A stretch of 11,589 nucleotides of DNA from Neisseriaceae bacterium (lineage in GTDB: Bacteria; Pseudomonadota; Gammaproteobacteria; Burkholderiales; Neisseriaceae), in the NCBI GenBank assembly GCA_017518785.1, contig JAFWUA010000047.1, forward strand, positions 1 to 11,589, read 5' to 3'. Position numbers and translations under genes: made by a program. Of the stretch, positions 1-7,811 are shown piece after piece. The notes under the pieces are model-generated. The model was not told the DNA's origin and did no database searches. It saw only the letters and a program-made list of their open reading frames with translations. Every line of letters begins with the position of its first letter. Position 1 is the first letter of the stretch.

Positions 1-1
1 A

Positions 2-469
2 TCTTCTTGCAAGTGTTATTGGTTGGCACCAAGTGATATTTATTGGGGCAAACAACGCAAAATTCATGACAAAATACAAAGTTTGATAGATCAATTAAAA
101 CAAAAAAATTATGATTTTCGCCTTTATCTTCCTTTGCCACCAGAAAAAAATAAACATGAAAAACAAGAATGGCAAAGAGAATTTAAAGACCTTTCCGATA
201 AAAAAATCTTGTACGGTTTTCGAGAAGGTTTTTTAAATGGTAATACAGAAATTTTATTTTTAGAAAATCAATTTGTTGTGGTTTGTTATCACGCTCGATT
301 ATCTGCGTATCCTGTTACGCTACCGATTGGTTTTATGACAACCGAAAAAGTAAAAGTGAAACATATTCAAAATTTGGTTGAAAATTATTTATCGAGTATT
401 AATAAATATACAGATGAAGAACCACAAGAAAATGATTTTGGGAAATTGGGCGTAAATGACAATGGTTAG
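2..469 (+). CDS. Hypothetical protein, 3' part of a gene cut by the window edge
   Basis: The frame is open from the first bases of the window to the TAG stop at 467-469, giving about 155 visible residues. There is no in-frame ATG before the middle of the protein. The earliest possible start, TTG at 23, has no convincing ribosome-binding site, so the gene most likely begins upstream of the window. The protein is soluble-looking, rich in Lys, Glu and Asn, with no signal peptide or membrane segment. It has a charged amphipathic N-terminal stretch (KIHDKIQSLIDQLKQKN), a more hydrophobic middle (ILFLENQFVVVCYHARLSAYPV) and an acidic tail ending GKLGVNDNG. I do not recognise the family and assign no function. 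It lies beside an IS30 relic and a repeat element, which suggests an accessory rather than core gene. That is inference only. Confidence 0.6.
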   Translation, partial: SSCKCYWLAPSDIYWGKQRKIHDKIQSLIDQLKQKNYDFRLYLPLPPEKNKHEKQEWQREFKDLSDKKILYGFREGFLNGNTEILFLENQFVVVCYHARLSAYPVTLPIGFMTTEKVKVKHIQNLVENYLSSINKYTDEEPQENDFGKLGVNDNG

Positions 470-555
470 ATGAGTAGCTGTTGTGATTATTTGCTATAAC
501 CGTTGTATTGTTGTGTCGTCTTTCGACTTTTGAAACTCTACAATTAATCGATACA

Positions 556-641
556 GTTTCAGGCAGGGGCAGATTCAATTTTCAAGTGCAACACTTAATT
601 TGTTGCGTAAATACTTCTTTTGGTGTTTCCCTGCCTGAAAC
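556..641 (-). mobile_element. Relic of an IS30-family insertion sequence (transposase C-terminus plus end)
   Basis: On the minus strand this segment translates as ETPKEVFTQQIKCCT, then a stop, then KLNLP. TPxEVF followed by a CCT-type tail is how many IS30-family transposases end. The DNA around the stop (GTGCAACAC, then TTCAATTTTC and GGGGCAGATTC when read on the plus strand) resembles the inverted repeat with which such elements end. Only about 17 codons and the terminus survive, and no other transposase sequence was found. The piece is framed by perfect 13-bp inverted arms (GTTTCAGGCAGGG at 556-568, its complement at 629-641). The right arm is also the left edge of the neighbouring repeat element. 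The family assignment is from memory of the motif. Confidence 0.45.
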
Positions 642-781
642 CTTTGCAAAACCCATCATTCGTAAATTTTTAGCAGGAAACGAAGAATATTAACTTGTTG
701 TTTTTATAAAAGATTTTTCCTTACGCTCAAAATGACGAATGAGGAGAAAGTGAGTTTTGCAAAGCTTTCAGTCTGCCGGAA
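629..781. repeat. MITE-like dispersed repeat, copy A (degenerate ends)
   Basis: This copy begins CCTGCCTGAAACCTTTG and ends TTTCAGTCTGCCGGAA. The two ends are inverted versions of each other in the part GAAA-CTTTGCAAAAC, followed about 4-10 bases inward by CATTCGT. The interior resembles the copy at 4951-5137: CATTCGTAAATTT, then an AGGAAA-GAAGAAT block, then AAAAGATT-TTC, then AAAGTGAGTTTTG. It is about 35 bp shorter because the middle lacks a segment. Its left end has CCTGCCTGAAA instead of the 12-mer-derived CGGCAGACTGAAA of copy B. A short open frame across it (508-693) is antisense to the IS30 relic and is not a gene. Confidence 0.6.
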
Positions 782-815
782 AGATTTTATAAATTGCTTT
801 CCGGCAGACTTTTTT
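770..815. terminator. Hairpin of two inverted 12-mers with a T tract, downstream of uvrC
   Basis: AGTCTGCCGGAAAG (770-783) and its exact complement (797-810) form a perfect 14-bp stem with a 13-base A/T loop. T6 follows at 810-815 on the plus strand. Inverted pairs of DUS are known to act as terminators in Neisseriaceae. The T tract serves rightward transcription. uvrC reads leftward and ends 18 bases away, so for uvrC the hairpin would have no proper U tract and may only stabilise or attenuate. It would block rightward read-through into the uvrC antisense strand. Confidence 0.7.
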
Positions 816-832
816 AAAAAACAACTTTTCAT

Positions 833-2674
833 CTAATTGTAATTGCTTTCTGCATGCAGATATTGATATATTTTTTGAGCTAATTGCAAACTTATTCCTT
901 CTACTTTGGCTAATTCATCTATTGCAGCAGCACTAACTCCTCTGACACTGCCAAAACGTGCAATTAAAGCTCGTTTGCGTTTACTACCTACACCTGGTAT
1001 ATCATCTAATTGTGAATGGAGCCTTGCTGCTTCTCGTTTCTTGCGATGTCCAGTGATGGCAAAACGATGTGCCTCATCTCGCACAGTTTGGAGTAAAAGT
1101 AGAGCAGGGTGTTGTGCTGGTAATTTTATGGTTTCTTTGCTATGCGGAATAATTAATTCTTCTTCTCCGGCTTTGCGTTCTGGTCCTTTGGCTATACCAA
1201 TTATGGGTATATCTAAACATAATTTTTGTAACACCGAAATCGCAACTGCAACTTGTCCTTTGCCACCATCAATAATTATTACGTCAGGTCTCGGTGGAGC
1301 ATCGGCATCTTTCATGGATAATTTAGTGTAACGTCTTGTTAAAACTTCTTTCATAGCCGTGTAGTCATCACCGCTGTCGGTTGTGCGAATGTTAAAACGG
1401 CGATATTGTGATGGTTGAATATTATCATTGTCATATACTACACATGAAGCAACGGTTGCTTCTCCTTGTGTGTGGCTAATGTCAAAGCATTCTAAACGTT
1501 GTATTTCATCTAATCCCATGATTTGTGCCAAAGCTTCTTTACGCTGACGTTGATGAGAAGTTTGTTGAATATTGCGTAAGATAGCTTGATGTGCGTTGGT
1601 TAGAGCCATATCTAACCATACTTTGCGTTCTCGTTTGGGGTGAGTGATAAATGTTATTTTTCGTCCTAATTCTTGTTCTAATGTACTAATAATATTTTCC
1701 GGCAGACTAAAATTACCAATAATTATGTCTGGCTTTTCTTTTCCTAAATAACGTTGAGTAATAAATGCTTCTATGGTGCTCTGTGATGTGTTGTCAGTAG
1801 GAATGCCTTGTGGAAAAAAACTATTGTCCAATATACGGCGATTTGAGCGAATACTAACTAAATGTACGCAAATAATGTCATCTTCCATTGCAAGAGCAAT
1901 AATATCAATGCGTTTATTCGCATCATTACTATGGCTATCAATAAATTGCCGTGCTTGAATTGCATTCAGAGATATAATGCGATCTCTTAATTGTGCCGCT
2001 TTTTCAAATTCTAATTTTTCTGATGCTTCATCCATTTCTTTACTGATGCGATTAATTAATGAGTCAGTATGTCCATCAAGAAAATTAATCGCTTGATTAA
2101 CGCTATTTTGATATTCTTGTGCTGAAATTAATTGGCAACATGGAGCACTACAACGATGAATTTGATGAAGCAGACATGGACGGTTTCTATGTTGAAAAAC
2201 GCTATCTTCACAAGTACGTAATAAAAACACTTTTTGTAGAATGTCTATGCTTTCCCTAATGTCTTGAGTTGTTGGAAATGGACCAAAATAACGATGCGGT
2301 TGTACAAGGCTGCCACGATAGTAACTAATCTGTGGAAAATTATGAGCTGAAATTTTTAAATATGGATAAGTTTTATCATCACGAAATAAAATGTTGTATT
2401 TTGGCGAAAGGGATTTAATTAGATTGTTTTCTAAAATTAATGCCTCCGCCTCTGAACGAGTAACACTAATCTCAATTCGTTCGATTTGCTTAACCATTAA
2501 AGCAATGCGTGGAGAAGTGTGATTTTTAACAAAATAACTTTTAACACGTTTTTTAAGATTAACCGCCTTACCAACGTAAAGAACCTGCCCACTCTTACCG
2601 ATCATACGATAAACACCAGGCAGGTTCGGAAGTGTTTTTAAGAAAACACCTAAATCAAACGATTGAGAGGACAC
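833..2674 (-). CDS. uvrC: UvrABC excinuclease subunit C
   Basis: UvrC makes both incisions around a lesion after UvrA and UvrB have marked it, in cytoplasmic nucleotide excision repair. The 613 residues match the usual length (E. coli 610). In order: an N-terminal GIY-YIG nuclease for the 3' cut (GVYRM at 20-24, LYVGKA at 32-37); a UvrB-binding UVR helix pair near 205-235 (KLEFEKAAQLRDRI); the RNase H-like C-terminal nuclease for the 5' cut, with D398 (CFDISH), D469 (IIIDGGKGQ) and H536 (DEAHRFA) as likely catalytic residues; and two helix-hairpin-helix units at the end (IPGVGSKRKRALIARFG, KVEGISLQLAQKIY). The start is GTG at 2674, because an in-frame stop lies two codons upstream. Its ribosome-binding site is weak, which fits translation coupled to the DUF4124 gene ending 26 bp upstream. 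One copy of the 12-mer encodes SLPEN inside it. Confidence 0.97.
   Translation of the reverse strand: MSSQSFDLGVFLKTLPNLPGVYRMIGKSGQVLYVGKAVNLKKRVKSYFVKNHTSPRIALMVKQIERIEISVTRSEAEALILENNLIKSLSPKYNILFRDDKTYPYLKISAHNFPQISYYRGSLVQPHRYFGPFPTTQDIRESIDILQKVFLLRTCEDSVFQHRNRPCLLHQIHRCSAPCCQLISAQEYQNSVNQAINFLDGHTDSLINRISKEMDEASEKLEFEKAAQLRDRIISLNAIQARQFIDSHSNDANKRIDIIALAMEDDIICVHLVSIRSNRRILDNSFFPQGIPTDNTSQSTIEAFITQRYLGKEKPDIIIGNFSLPENIISTLEQELGRKITFITHPKRERKVWLDMALTNAHQAILRNIQQTSHQRQRKEALAQIMGLDEIQRLECFDISHTQGEATVASCVVYDNDNIQPSQYRRFNIRTTDSGDDYTAMKEVLTRRYTKLSMKDADAPPRPDVIIIDGGKGQVAVAISVLQKLCLDIPIIGIAKGPERKAGEEELIIPHSKETIKLPAQHPALLLLQTVRDEAHRFAITGHRKKREAARLHSQLDDIPGVGSKRKRALIARFGSVRGVSAAAIDELAKVEGISLQLAQKIYQYLHAESNYN
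1697..1708 (-). repeat. AGTCTGCCGGAA 12-mer (DUS-like) inside uvrC
   Basis: This is an exact copy of the recurring 12-mer within the uvrC reading frame, where it encodes Ser-Leu-Pro-Glu. Location inside a core gene, not only at gene ends, is how true uptake sequences are distributed. Confidence 0.7.
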
Positions 2675-2700
2675 AGACTATATACTGTACACGTAAAACA

Positions 2701-3225
2701 TTAGTTGCAATATTTGCTAACATCTGCTTGGTAACGTGCAATTGCCTCTTCTCTATTTTCCATGCGATTAGCAGATTGTGCGTTTTGAAGATTCATACGC
2801 GACATCTGACAGTTGGATTTTTTCATTTCTTCTTCACGACGCTTGTTTTCTGCTTCTTTACGTTTATTATCCTCGGCAATTTCCAAAGCTAATTGTGCTT
2901 GTTTTTCAGCCAAAGAAAGTTCTTTCTTATTAGGGTCGATAATCTCACCACCAGCAGTTTGTTGTTGCATAGCAGTCGAAGTGTGAGTGCGTACATTTAG
3001 AATGTTAACACCCTCGCCAGTGTGATTGCGTGGAGTGTCAGAATATGTCGTAGCGCCATTCGCACCTTGCCAATAAAAAGGTCCATCACCACTAATGGTT
3101 TGGATTTTTACTCCAGAAACATCAGCACCAATCTTTCCAGTCTTGAAATCCCTTCTTTTTGCAGGTGCTGCCACTGCAACCGATACCATTGTAAACAGAG
3201 TTAAAGCTAATACAGATTTTTTCAT
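2701..3225 (-). CDS. Secreted DUF4124 domain-containing protein
   Basis: The start is ATG at 3225, preceded by GAGAGGAA at good spacing. A longer reading from 3264 would bury the signal peptide. The 174-residue product opens with a classical Sec signal (MKKSVLALTLFTMVSVAVAA, cut near AVA-AP), so it should be periplasmic or exported. Next comes a basic stretch and a short DUF4124-type domain around 38-75, recognised from WQGANGATTYSDTPRN, the family's W-x-x-x-x-G-x-x-x-YSDTP signature. The C-terminal half, about 100-150, is a charged helical or coiled-coil segment rich in Glu, Lys, Arg and Ala (AEKQAQLALEIAEDNKRKEA). Two cysteines (in SNCQM and SKYCN) could form a disulfide. DUF4124 has no established biochemical role, and none can be read here. 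It is the first gene of a leftward unit with uvrC; co-transcription is inferred from the 26-bp gap. Confidence 0.85.
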   Translation of the reverse strand: MKKSVLALTLFTMVSVAVAAPAKRRDFKTGKIGADVSGVKIQTISGDGPFYWQGANGATTYSDTPRNHTGEGVNILNVRTHTSTAMQQQTAGGEIIDPNKKELSLAEKQAQLALEIAEDNKRKEAENKRREEEMKKSNCQMSRMNLQNAQSANRMENREEAIARYQADVSKYCN

Positions 3226-3266
3226 AATCAATTCCTCTCTACATGAAAATTTAACGAGTCGCACTA

Positions 3267-3295
3267 ATTGTAACCATATTTTTTATATTTTGCCA
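3267..3295 (-). promoter_or_regulatory. Probable promoter of the DUF4124 gene and uvrC
   Basis: On the minus strand a TACAAT -10 box lies at 3272-3267, about 42 bases before the DUF4124 start codon. A poor -35 candidate, TGGCAA, is roughly 17 bases upstream in an A/T-rich spacer. It is back to back with the guaB promoter. The only evidence is the -10 match and position. Confidence 0.4.
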
Positions 3296-3334
3296 GAAAA
3301 TAGGATAACTTCTTAAACGAGGCATAAAGAGATT

Positions 3335-3364
3335 TGATACAATTTGCGATTATTGAATAAGGGG
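3335..3364 (+). promoter_or_regulatory. guaB extended -10 promoter and ribosome-binding site
   Basis: TGATACAAT at 3335-3343 is an extended -10 (TGn followed by TACAAT). The -35 region is weak (TTAAAC with 19-base spacing), which is typical when an extended -10 is present. AAGGGG at 3359-3364 is the ribosome-binding site, 11 bases before the guaB ATG. The 13 bases from TGA to TTTGC recur exactly upstream of leuS. No riboswitch-like structure is visible in the short leader. Confidence 0.5.
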
Positions 3365-3375
3365 TAAAACTTATT

Positions 3376-4836
3376 ATGAAAATTATTGAAAAAGCTTATA
3401 CATTCGATGATGTGCTATTGGTGCCGGCACATTCGCAAATCTTGCCACGTGATACTATTTTACAAACATCTCTGACACGTAATATCACCTTAAATCTTCC
3501 TTTGGTTTCAGCTGCTATGGATACTGTAACGGAGGCTAAATTGGCTATTTCTATGGCACAAGAAGGTGGGATTGGAATTATTCATAAGAATATGACAATT
3601 GAGCAACAAGCACGTGCTGTTGAGAAAGTGAAACGTCATGAATCAGGTGTTGTGAAAGATCCTGTAACCATTACTACTGATATGTTAGTAGGAGATGTCG
3701 TTGCCTTGTGTCGTAAGCATAAAATTTCAAGTTTGCCAGTGTTGGAAAATGGCAAAGTGGTTGGGATTATTTCTAATCGTGATTTACGTTTTGAAAAACG
3801 TTTAGATCAACAAGTCGGTGCAATTATGACCCCACGTGAGCGTTTAGTGACAGTAAAAGAGGGCACTGATGTTGATGCGGCACGTGATTTAATGCACGAA
3901 CATAAAATAGAACGCGTATTAGTGGTAAATGACGATTGGGAACTTAAAGGTTTAATTACAGTTAAAGATATTTTACAAACTACTGCTTTTCCTAATGCTA
4001 ATAAAGATTCAGATGGTCGTTTGCGTGTTGGTGCCGCGGTTGGAGTTGGTAGTGAGACAGAAAGTAGAGTTGAAGCCTTAGTATCAGAAGGTGTTGATGT
4101 GATTGTGGTGGATACCGCACATGGTCATAGTCAAAGCGTTTTAGACAGAGTTCGTTGGGTTAAACAAAATTATCCAGATTTACAAGTAATCGGTGGCAAT
4201 ATTGCAACAGCAGCAGCAGCGTTGGATTTAGCTCGTGCTGGTGCTGATGGTGTTAAAGTTGGTATTGGACCTGGTTCAATTTGTACTACACGGATTGTTG
4301 CTGGTGTTGGTGTTCCGCAACTTACTGCAATTCATAATGTGGCAAACGCCTTAAAAGGTACAGGCATTCCATTAATTGCTGATGGTGGTGTGCGTTATTC
4401 AGGTGATTTAGCCAAAGCATTAGCAGCAGGAGCATCTGCGGTAATGTTAGGCGGTATGTTTGCCGGTACTGATGAAGCACCTGGCGAGATTGAACTGTAT
4501 CAAGGTCGTTCTTATAAATCCTATCGTGGAATGGGGTCATTAGGTGCTATGAGTCAAGGTTCAGCTGACCGTTATTTTCAAGATACTGCATCAAATGATA
4601 AATACGTACCAGAAGGTATTGAGGGACGTGTGCCGTATAAAGGTCCGATTATCAATATTATTCATCAATTAACTGGTGGCTTGCGTTCGAGTATGGGCTA
4701 TCTTGGTTGTTTGACGATTAAAGAAATGCACGAAAAAGCTCAATTTGTTGAAATTACCGCAGCTGGTATGAATGAATCACATGTGCATGATGTGCAAATT
4801 ACCAAAGAAGCACCTAATTATCATGTTAATCGTTGA
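3376..4836 (+). CDS. guaB: Inosine-5'-monophosphate dehydrogenase
   Basis: GuaB oxidises IMP to XMP with NAD+, the committed step to GMP, in the cytoplasm as a tetramer or octamer. At 486 residues it is the normal bacterial length (E. coli 488). It opens with the typical TFDDVLLVPAHS. The (beta/alpha)8 barrel is interrupted at about 93-205 by two CBS domains (KDPVTITTDMLVGDVV onward and IMTPRERLVTVKEG onward), the Bateman module that binds purine nucleotides and tunes activity. The catalytic loop GIGPGSICTTR carries the nucleophile Cys303. VDTAHGH and the IADGGVRYSGD phosphate-binding motif follow. GMGSLGAMSQGSADRYF and the mobile flap EGIEGRVPYKG complete the active site. It is transcribed alone, with its own promoter and terminator. 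Nothing is unusual in the sequence. Confidence 0.97.
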   Translation: MKIIEKAYTFDDVLLVPAHSQILPRDTILQTSLTRNITLNLPLVSAAMDTVTEAKLAISMAQEGGIGIIHKNMTIEQQARAVEKVKRHESGVVKDPVTITTDMLVGDVVALCRKHKISSLPVLENGKVVGIISNRDLRFEKRLDQQVGAIMTPRERLVTVKEGTDVDAARDLMHEHKIERVLVVNDDWELKGLITVKDILQTTAFPNANKDSDGRLRVGAAVGVGSETESRVEALVSEGVDVIVVDTAHGHSQSVLDRVRWVKQNYPDLQVIGGNIATAAAALDLARAGADGVKVGIGPGSICTTRIVAGVGVPQLTAIHNVANALKGTGIPLIADGGVRYSGDLAKALAAGASAVMLGGMFAGTDEAPGEIELYQGRSYKSYRGMGSLGAMSQGSADRYFQDTASNDKYVPEGIEGRVPYKGPIINIIHQLTGGLRSSMGYLGCLTIKEMHEKAQFVEITAAGMNESHVHDVQITKEAPNYHVNR

Positions 4837-4860
4837 TAATGATTAAATTGTGATTTATTT

Positions 4861-4908
4861 ACAACACTGCCGGAAAAATTAATAGATTTTTTCCGACAGT
4901 GTTGTTTT
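4861..4908 (+). terminator. guaB terminator
   Basis: An 18-base arm at 4861-4878 pairs with 4888-4905 around a 9-base loop, with one internal C-A mismatch on the guaB transcript (a G-U pair on the opposite strand). TTT, CC, TTT follow. The stem starts 24 bases after the guaB stop. Its core, CACTGCCGGAA, is a two-base variant of the window's 12-mer, so this terminator appears to have been built from the same repeat. Confidence 0.8.
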
Positions 4909-4950
4909 CCTTTAATAAGTAAAATTCTGCTGAAAAGTTTTTTAATGTGC

Positions 4951-5137
4951 TTTCCGGCAGACTGAAACCTTTGTAAAACTTGTCATTCGTAAATTTGTAG
5001 TAGGAAAATGAAGAATCTAATTGTTTGTTAAATAAAAAAGATTCTTCACAGACCTTTCACTTCGTTCAGGGCGAGAAGTCGGTTTAGAATAACGAATGGG
5101 AAAAGTGAGTTTTGTAAAGGTTTCAGTCTGCCGGAAA
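4951..5137. repeat. MITE-like repeat, copy B, with 22-bp perfect terminal inverted repeats ending in the 12-mer
   Basis: The left end (4951-4972) and right end (5116-5137) are exact reverse complements over 22 bp. Each contains the 12-mer AGTCTGCCGGAA and the extension TGAAACCTTT. Beyond these, AAAAC and CATTCGT are again shared by both ends, with a 6-base spacing difference. The interior has the AAGATTCTTCAC and CTTCGTTCAGGGCGAGAAG blocks and no open reading frame. It lies between convergent guaB and leuS, its right end 4 bases from the leuS stop. I see no clear target-site duplication. Together with the guaB terminator it fills the non-coding stretch 4837-5141. A degenerate 12-mer (CTGCTGAAAAG, 4928-4938) just outside can pair with the left end. 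Confidence 0.7.
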
Positions 5138-5141
5138 AGTT

Positions 5142-7778
5142 TTACACCACAATATTTACCAAGCGTTTGGGTACAACAATTATTTTCTTCACAGTTTTAT
5201 CAACGATAAAGCGTTGTGCTCCTTCGCATGATAAAGCTGCTTTTTCAATAAACTCATTATCAGAGTCTGCCGGAACGCTGATTTGTCCGCGTAATTTACC
5301 GCATACTTGCACCATCATCACAATTTCGTTTTGTACCAGTGCTGTGGTATCAACTTGTGGAAAACCGGCTTGCCATAATGGTGTATCTGGACGCAATTCG
5401 TCCCATAGCGTTTGGGTGATATGTGGGACGATTGGCCATAATAACCGCAGAACATTCTCCAAAACTTCTTGGGCAACGCTACGTCCGTCAGGGGTACTGC
5501 AATCAGTTTTTTCGTATTGATTGAGTAATTCCATCACAGCAGCAATTGCAGTGTTAAATTGTTGCCTACGCGAGTAGTCATCAGTGATTTTACCGATAGC
5601 TGTGTGCAGTTTATGACGTAATTCTTGTAATGGTTTATCTAATTCATTATGCGTGCCGTTAAATACTTGAACACTTCCTTGTTGTTGATGTTCATACACG
5701 ATTCTCCACAGACGGCGTAAGAAACGTTGTGCTCCGTCCACACCTGCATCGGACCATTCTAAAGATTGATCAGGGGGAGATGCAAACATCATAAATAAAC
5801 GAGCAGTATCTGCACCATAAGCATCGATAATCGCTTGTGGATCAACGCCGTTGTTTTTAGATTTAGACATTTTTTCAATGCCGCCAATGGTTACAGGTGC
5901 ACCATCGCTTTTTAGAGTAGCAGATATAGGACGACCGCGTTCATCACGTTGTAATTCAATATCTTGCGGAGCAATCCATTCTTTACTGCCATTGGCTGCA
6001 TCGCGGTAATAGGTTTCGCAAACTACCATGCCTTGTGTTAGAAGTTTAACAAATGGTTCATCAATATTGAGCAAGCCTTCGTCTCTCATTAATTTGGTGA
6101 AAAAACGAGAGTATAAAAGATGCAAGATAGCATGTTCTATACCACCAATATATTGATCCACCGGCAACCAGTAATTTGCACATTCAGAATCAACTAAACC
6201 CTGATTGCAACAGGCAGATGTGTAACGAGCAAAATACCAACTGGATTCAACAAATGTATCCATAGTGTCGGTTTCGCGACGTGCCGGTTTGCCACATTTA
6301 GGGCAAGTGGTTTCATAAAATTCGGGCATTTTGCTTAATGGAGAACCTGCTCCATCTGGCACAATGTTTTCCGGCAGTGTTACTGGTAATTGTTCGTCTG
6401 GAACAGGAACATCGCCACAACATTCGCAATGTACAATTGGAATTGGACAACCCCAATAACGTTGGCGAGAAATACCCCAATCACGTAAACGATATTGAGT
6501 TTTAGGAGCACCTGCATTTTTACTTTGCAATATTTCTGCAACTTTGTCATAGGCTGCCGGAAAATCTAAACCATCTAATACACCACTATTAATACATTGG
6601 CTATTTTCTTTATCTTCATACCATTCTTGCCATTGTTTATCGTTAAATGGCATATTGGCATTGCGTGAAGTGATAACTTGTTTAATTGGTAATTGATATT
6701 TTATAGCAAAGGCAAAATCACGTTCATCGTGTGCAGGTACAGCCATTACCGCACCATCGCCGTAGCCCCACAACACATAATTAGCCACCCAAATCGGCAA
6801 ACTTTCACCATTTAAAGGATTGATGGCAAAACGTCCAGTGGGCATACCTTTTTTCTCCATTGTTGCCATATCAGCTTCGGCAACGGAACCTGCTTTGCAC
6901 TCAGCAATAAATGCTTGTAATTCTGGATTATTTTGAGCAGCAGCTTGAGCTAATGGATGTTCAGCGGCTACTGCCATATAAGTTGCACCCATTAGAGTGT
7001 CAGGACGAGTGGTATAAACTTGAATATAATCCGGATAATTTTCCGGCAGACCTTGTTTTTGTTCGGCTGGTAGAGAAAAACGCACCTGCATACCGCGTGA
7101 TTTGCCAATCCAATTGCGTTGCATAGTTTTGACCTGTTCTGGCCAACCTTCTAATTTTTCGATGTCTTGCAATAATTCTTCGGCGTAATCGGTGATTTTG
7201 AAGTAGTACATCGGAATTTCGCGTTTTTCAATAACCGCACCAGAACGCCAACCACGTCCATCAACTACTTGCTCATTAGCTAAAACAGTTTGATCAACTG
7301 GATCCCAATTTACCGTACCATTTTTCTTATAAATCAAACCTTTTTCAAACAAACGTGTGAATAGCCATTGTTCCCAACGGTAATACTCAGGCGTACAAGT
7401 TGCAACTTCGCGTTGCCAATCAATAGCAAAACCTAATGATTGCAACTGTTTTTTCATATAAGCGATATTGTCATAAGTCCATTTGGCTGGTGCCACTTTA
7501 TTTTTAATAGCAGCATTTTCTGCCGGTAAACCGAAAGCGTCCCAACCCATAGGTTGTAACACATTGTAACCATTAAGTAATTTAAAACGCGACAAAACAT
7601 CACCAATGGTGTAATTGCGAACATGTCCCATGTGTAACTTACCAGATGGGTAAGGAAACATGGATAAGCAATAGTATTTTGGTTTGCTTTTATCCTCGCA
7701 AACGTTGAAGAGCTGTTCTTTTTCCCACAACTTTTGTGCTGCGGGTTCAATTAAAGATGGTTGATATTGTTCTTGCAT
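5142..7778 (-). CDS. leuS: Leucyl-tRNA synthetase
   Basis: This cytoplasmic class I synthetase charges tRNA-Leu with leucine and hydrolyses mischarged products. The start is ATG at 7778 (MQEQYQPSLIEPAAQ), matching the N-terminus of the family. A frame open to 7835 adds only 19 non-conserved residues from a TTG. The 878 residues are close to the E. coli enzyme. HMGH at 49-52 and KMSKS at 636-640 are the two ATP-binding signatures. The CP1 editing domain follows the first half of the Rossmann fold and includes VYTTRPDTLMGATYMAVAAEHP and GDGAVMAVPAHDERD. A zinc-type insert with CECCG and CPKCGKP is present, a feature seen in some LeuRS but not in E. coli. The C-terminal anticodon-binding helices and the small KLRGQISVPAD to VNIVV domain close the protein. 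Four 12-mer or near-12-mer sites lie inside it, several coding for LPEN or VPAD. Confidence 0.97.
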   Translation of the reverse strand: MQEQYQPSLIEPAAQKLWEKEQLFNVCEDKSKPKYYCLSMFPYPSGKLHMGHVRNYTIGDVLSRFKLLNGYNVLQPMGWDAFGLPAENAAIKNKVAPAKWTYDNIAYMKKQLQSLGFAIDWQREVATCTPEYYRWEQWLFTRLFEKGLIYKKNGTVNWDPVDQTVLANEQVVDGRGWRSGAVIEKREIPMYYFKITDYAEELLQDIEKLEGWPEQVKTMQRNWIGKSRGMQVRFSLPAEQKQGLPENYPDYIQVYTTRPDTLMGATYMAVAAEHPLAQAAAQNNPELQAFIAECKAGSVAEADMATMEKKGMPTGRFAINPLNGESLPIWVANYVLWGYGDGAVMAVPAHDERDFAFAIKYQLPIKQVITSRNANMPFNDKQWQEWYEDKENSQCINSGVLDGLDFPAAYDKVAEILQSKNAGAPKTQYRLRDWGISRQRYWGCPIPIVHCECCGDVPVPDEQLPVTLPENIVPDGAGSPLSKMPEFYETTCPKCGKPARRETDTMDTFVESSWYFARYTSACCNQGLVDSECANYWLPVDQYIGGIEHAILHLLYSRFFTKLMRDEGLLNIDEPFVKLLTQGMVVCETYYRDAANGSKEWIAPQDIELQRDERGRPISATLKSDGAPVTIGGIEKMSKSKNNGVDPQAIIDAYGADTARLFMMFASPPDQSLEWSDAGVDGAQRFLRRLWRIVYEHQQQGSVQVFNGTHNELDKPLQELRHKLHTAIGKITDDYSRRQQFNTAIAAVMELLNQYEKTDCSTPDGRSVAQEVLENVLRLLWPIVPHITQTLWDELRPDTPLWQAGFPQVDTTALVQNEIVMMVQVCGKLRGQISVPADSDNEFIEKAALSCEGAQRFIVDKTVKKIIVVPKRLVNIVV
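5264..5275 (+). repeat. AGTCTGCCGGAA 12-mer (DUS-like) inside leuS
   Basis: This is an exact copy of the recurring 12-mer in the 3' part of leuS, where the complementary coding strand gives VPADS. Near-copies in the same gene are at 6369-6380 (10/12), 6551-6562 (AGGCTGCCGGAA, 11/12) and 7041-7052 (11/12). Confidence 0.7.
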
Positions 7779-7811
7779 CGCCGTATCGATTCTTGAATAA
7801 AAATAAAAACG

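Noticed and set aside
508..693. Open frame of 61 codons with a possible start
   Set aside because: It runs antisense through the IS30 relic and into the repeat element. It has no ribosome-binding site, and its sequence is explained by those two elements.
906..1331. 141-codon plus-strand frame within uvrC
   Set aside because: It is a shadow of the uvrC coding strand. UvrC motifs run uninterrupted on the other strand.
3226..3264. Longer start for the DUF4124 protein
   Set aside because: It would place 13 charged residues before a clear signal peptide, and the good ribosome-binding site precedes the ATG at 3225.
3273..3375. Purine riboswitch in the guaB leader
   Set aside because: The leader after the likely start site is only about 30 bases and has no conserved purine-aptamer core.
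5167..5520. 117-codon plus-strand frame within leuS
   Set aside because: It lies wholly inside the conserved leuS C-terminal coding region, with no sign of its own promoter or ribosome-binding site.
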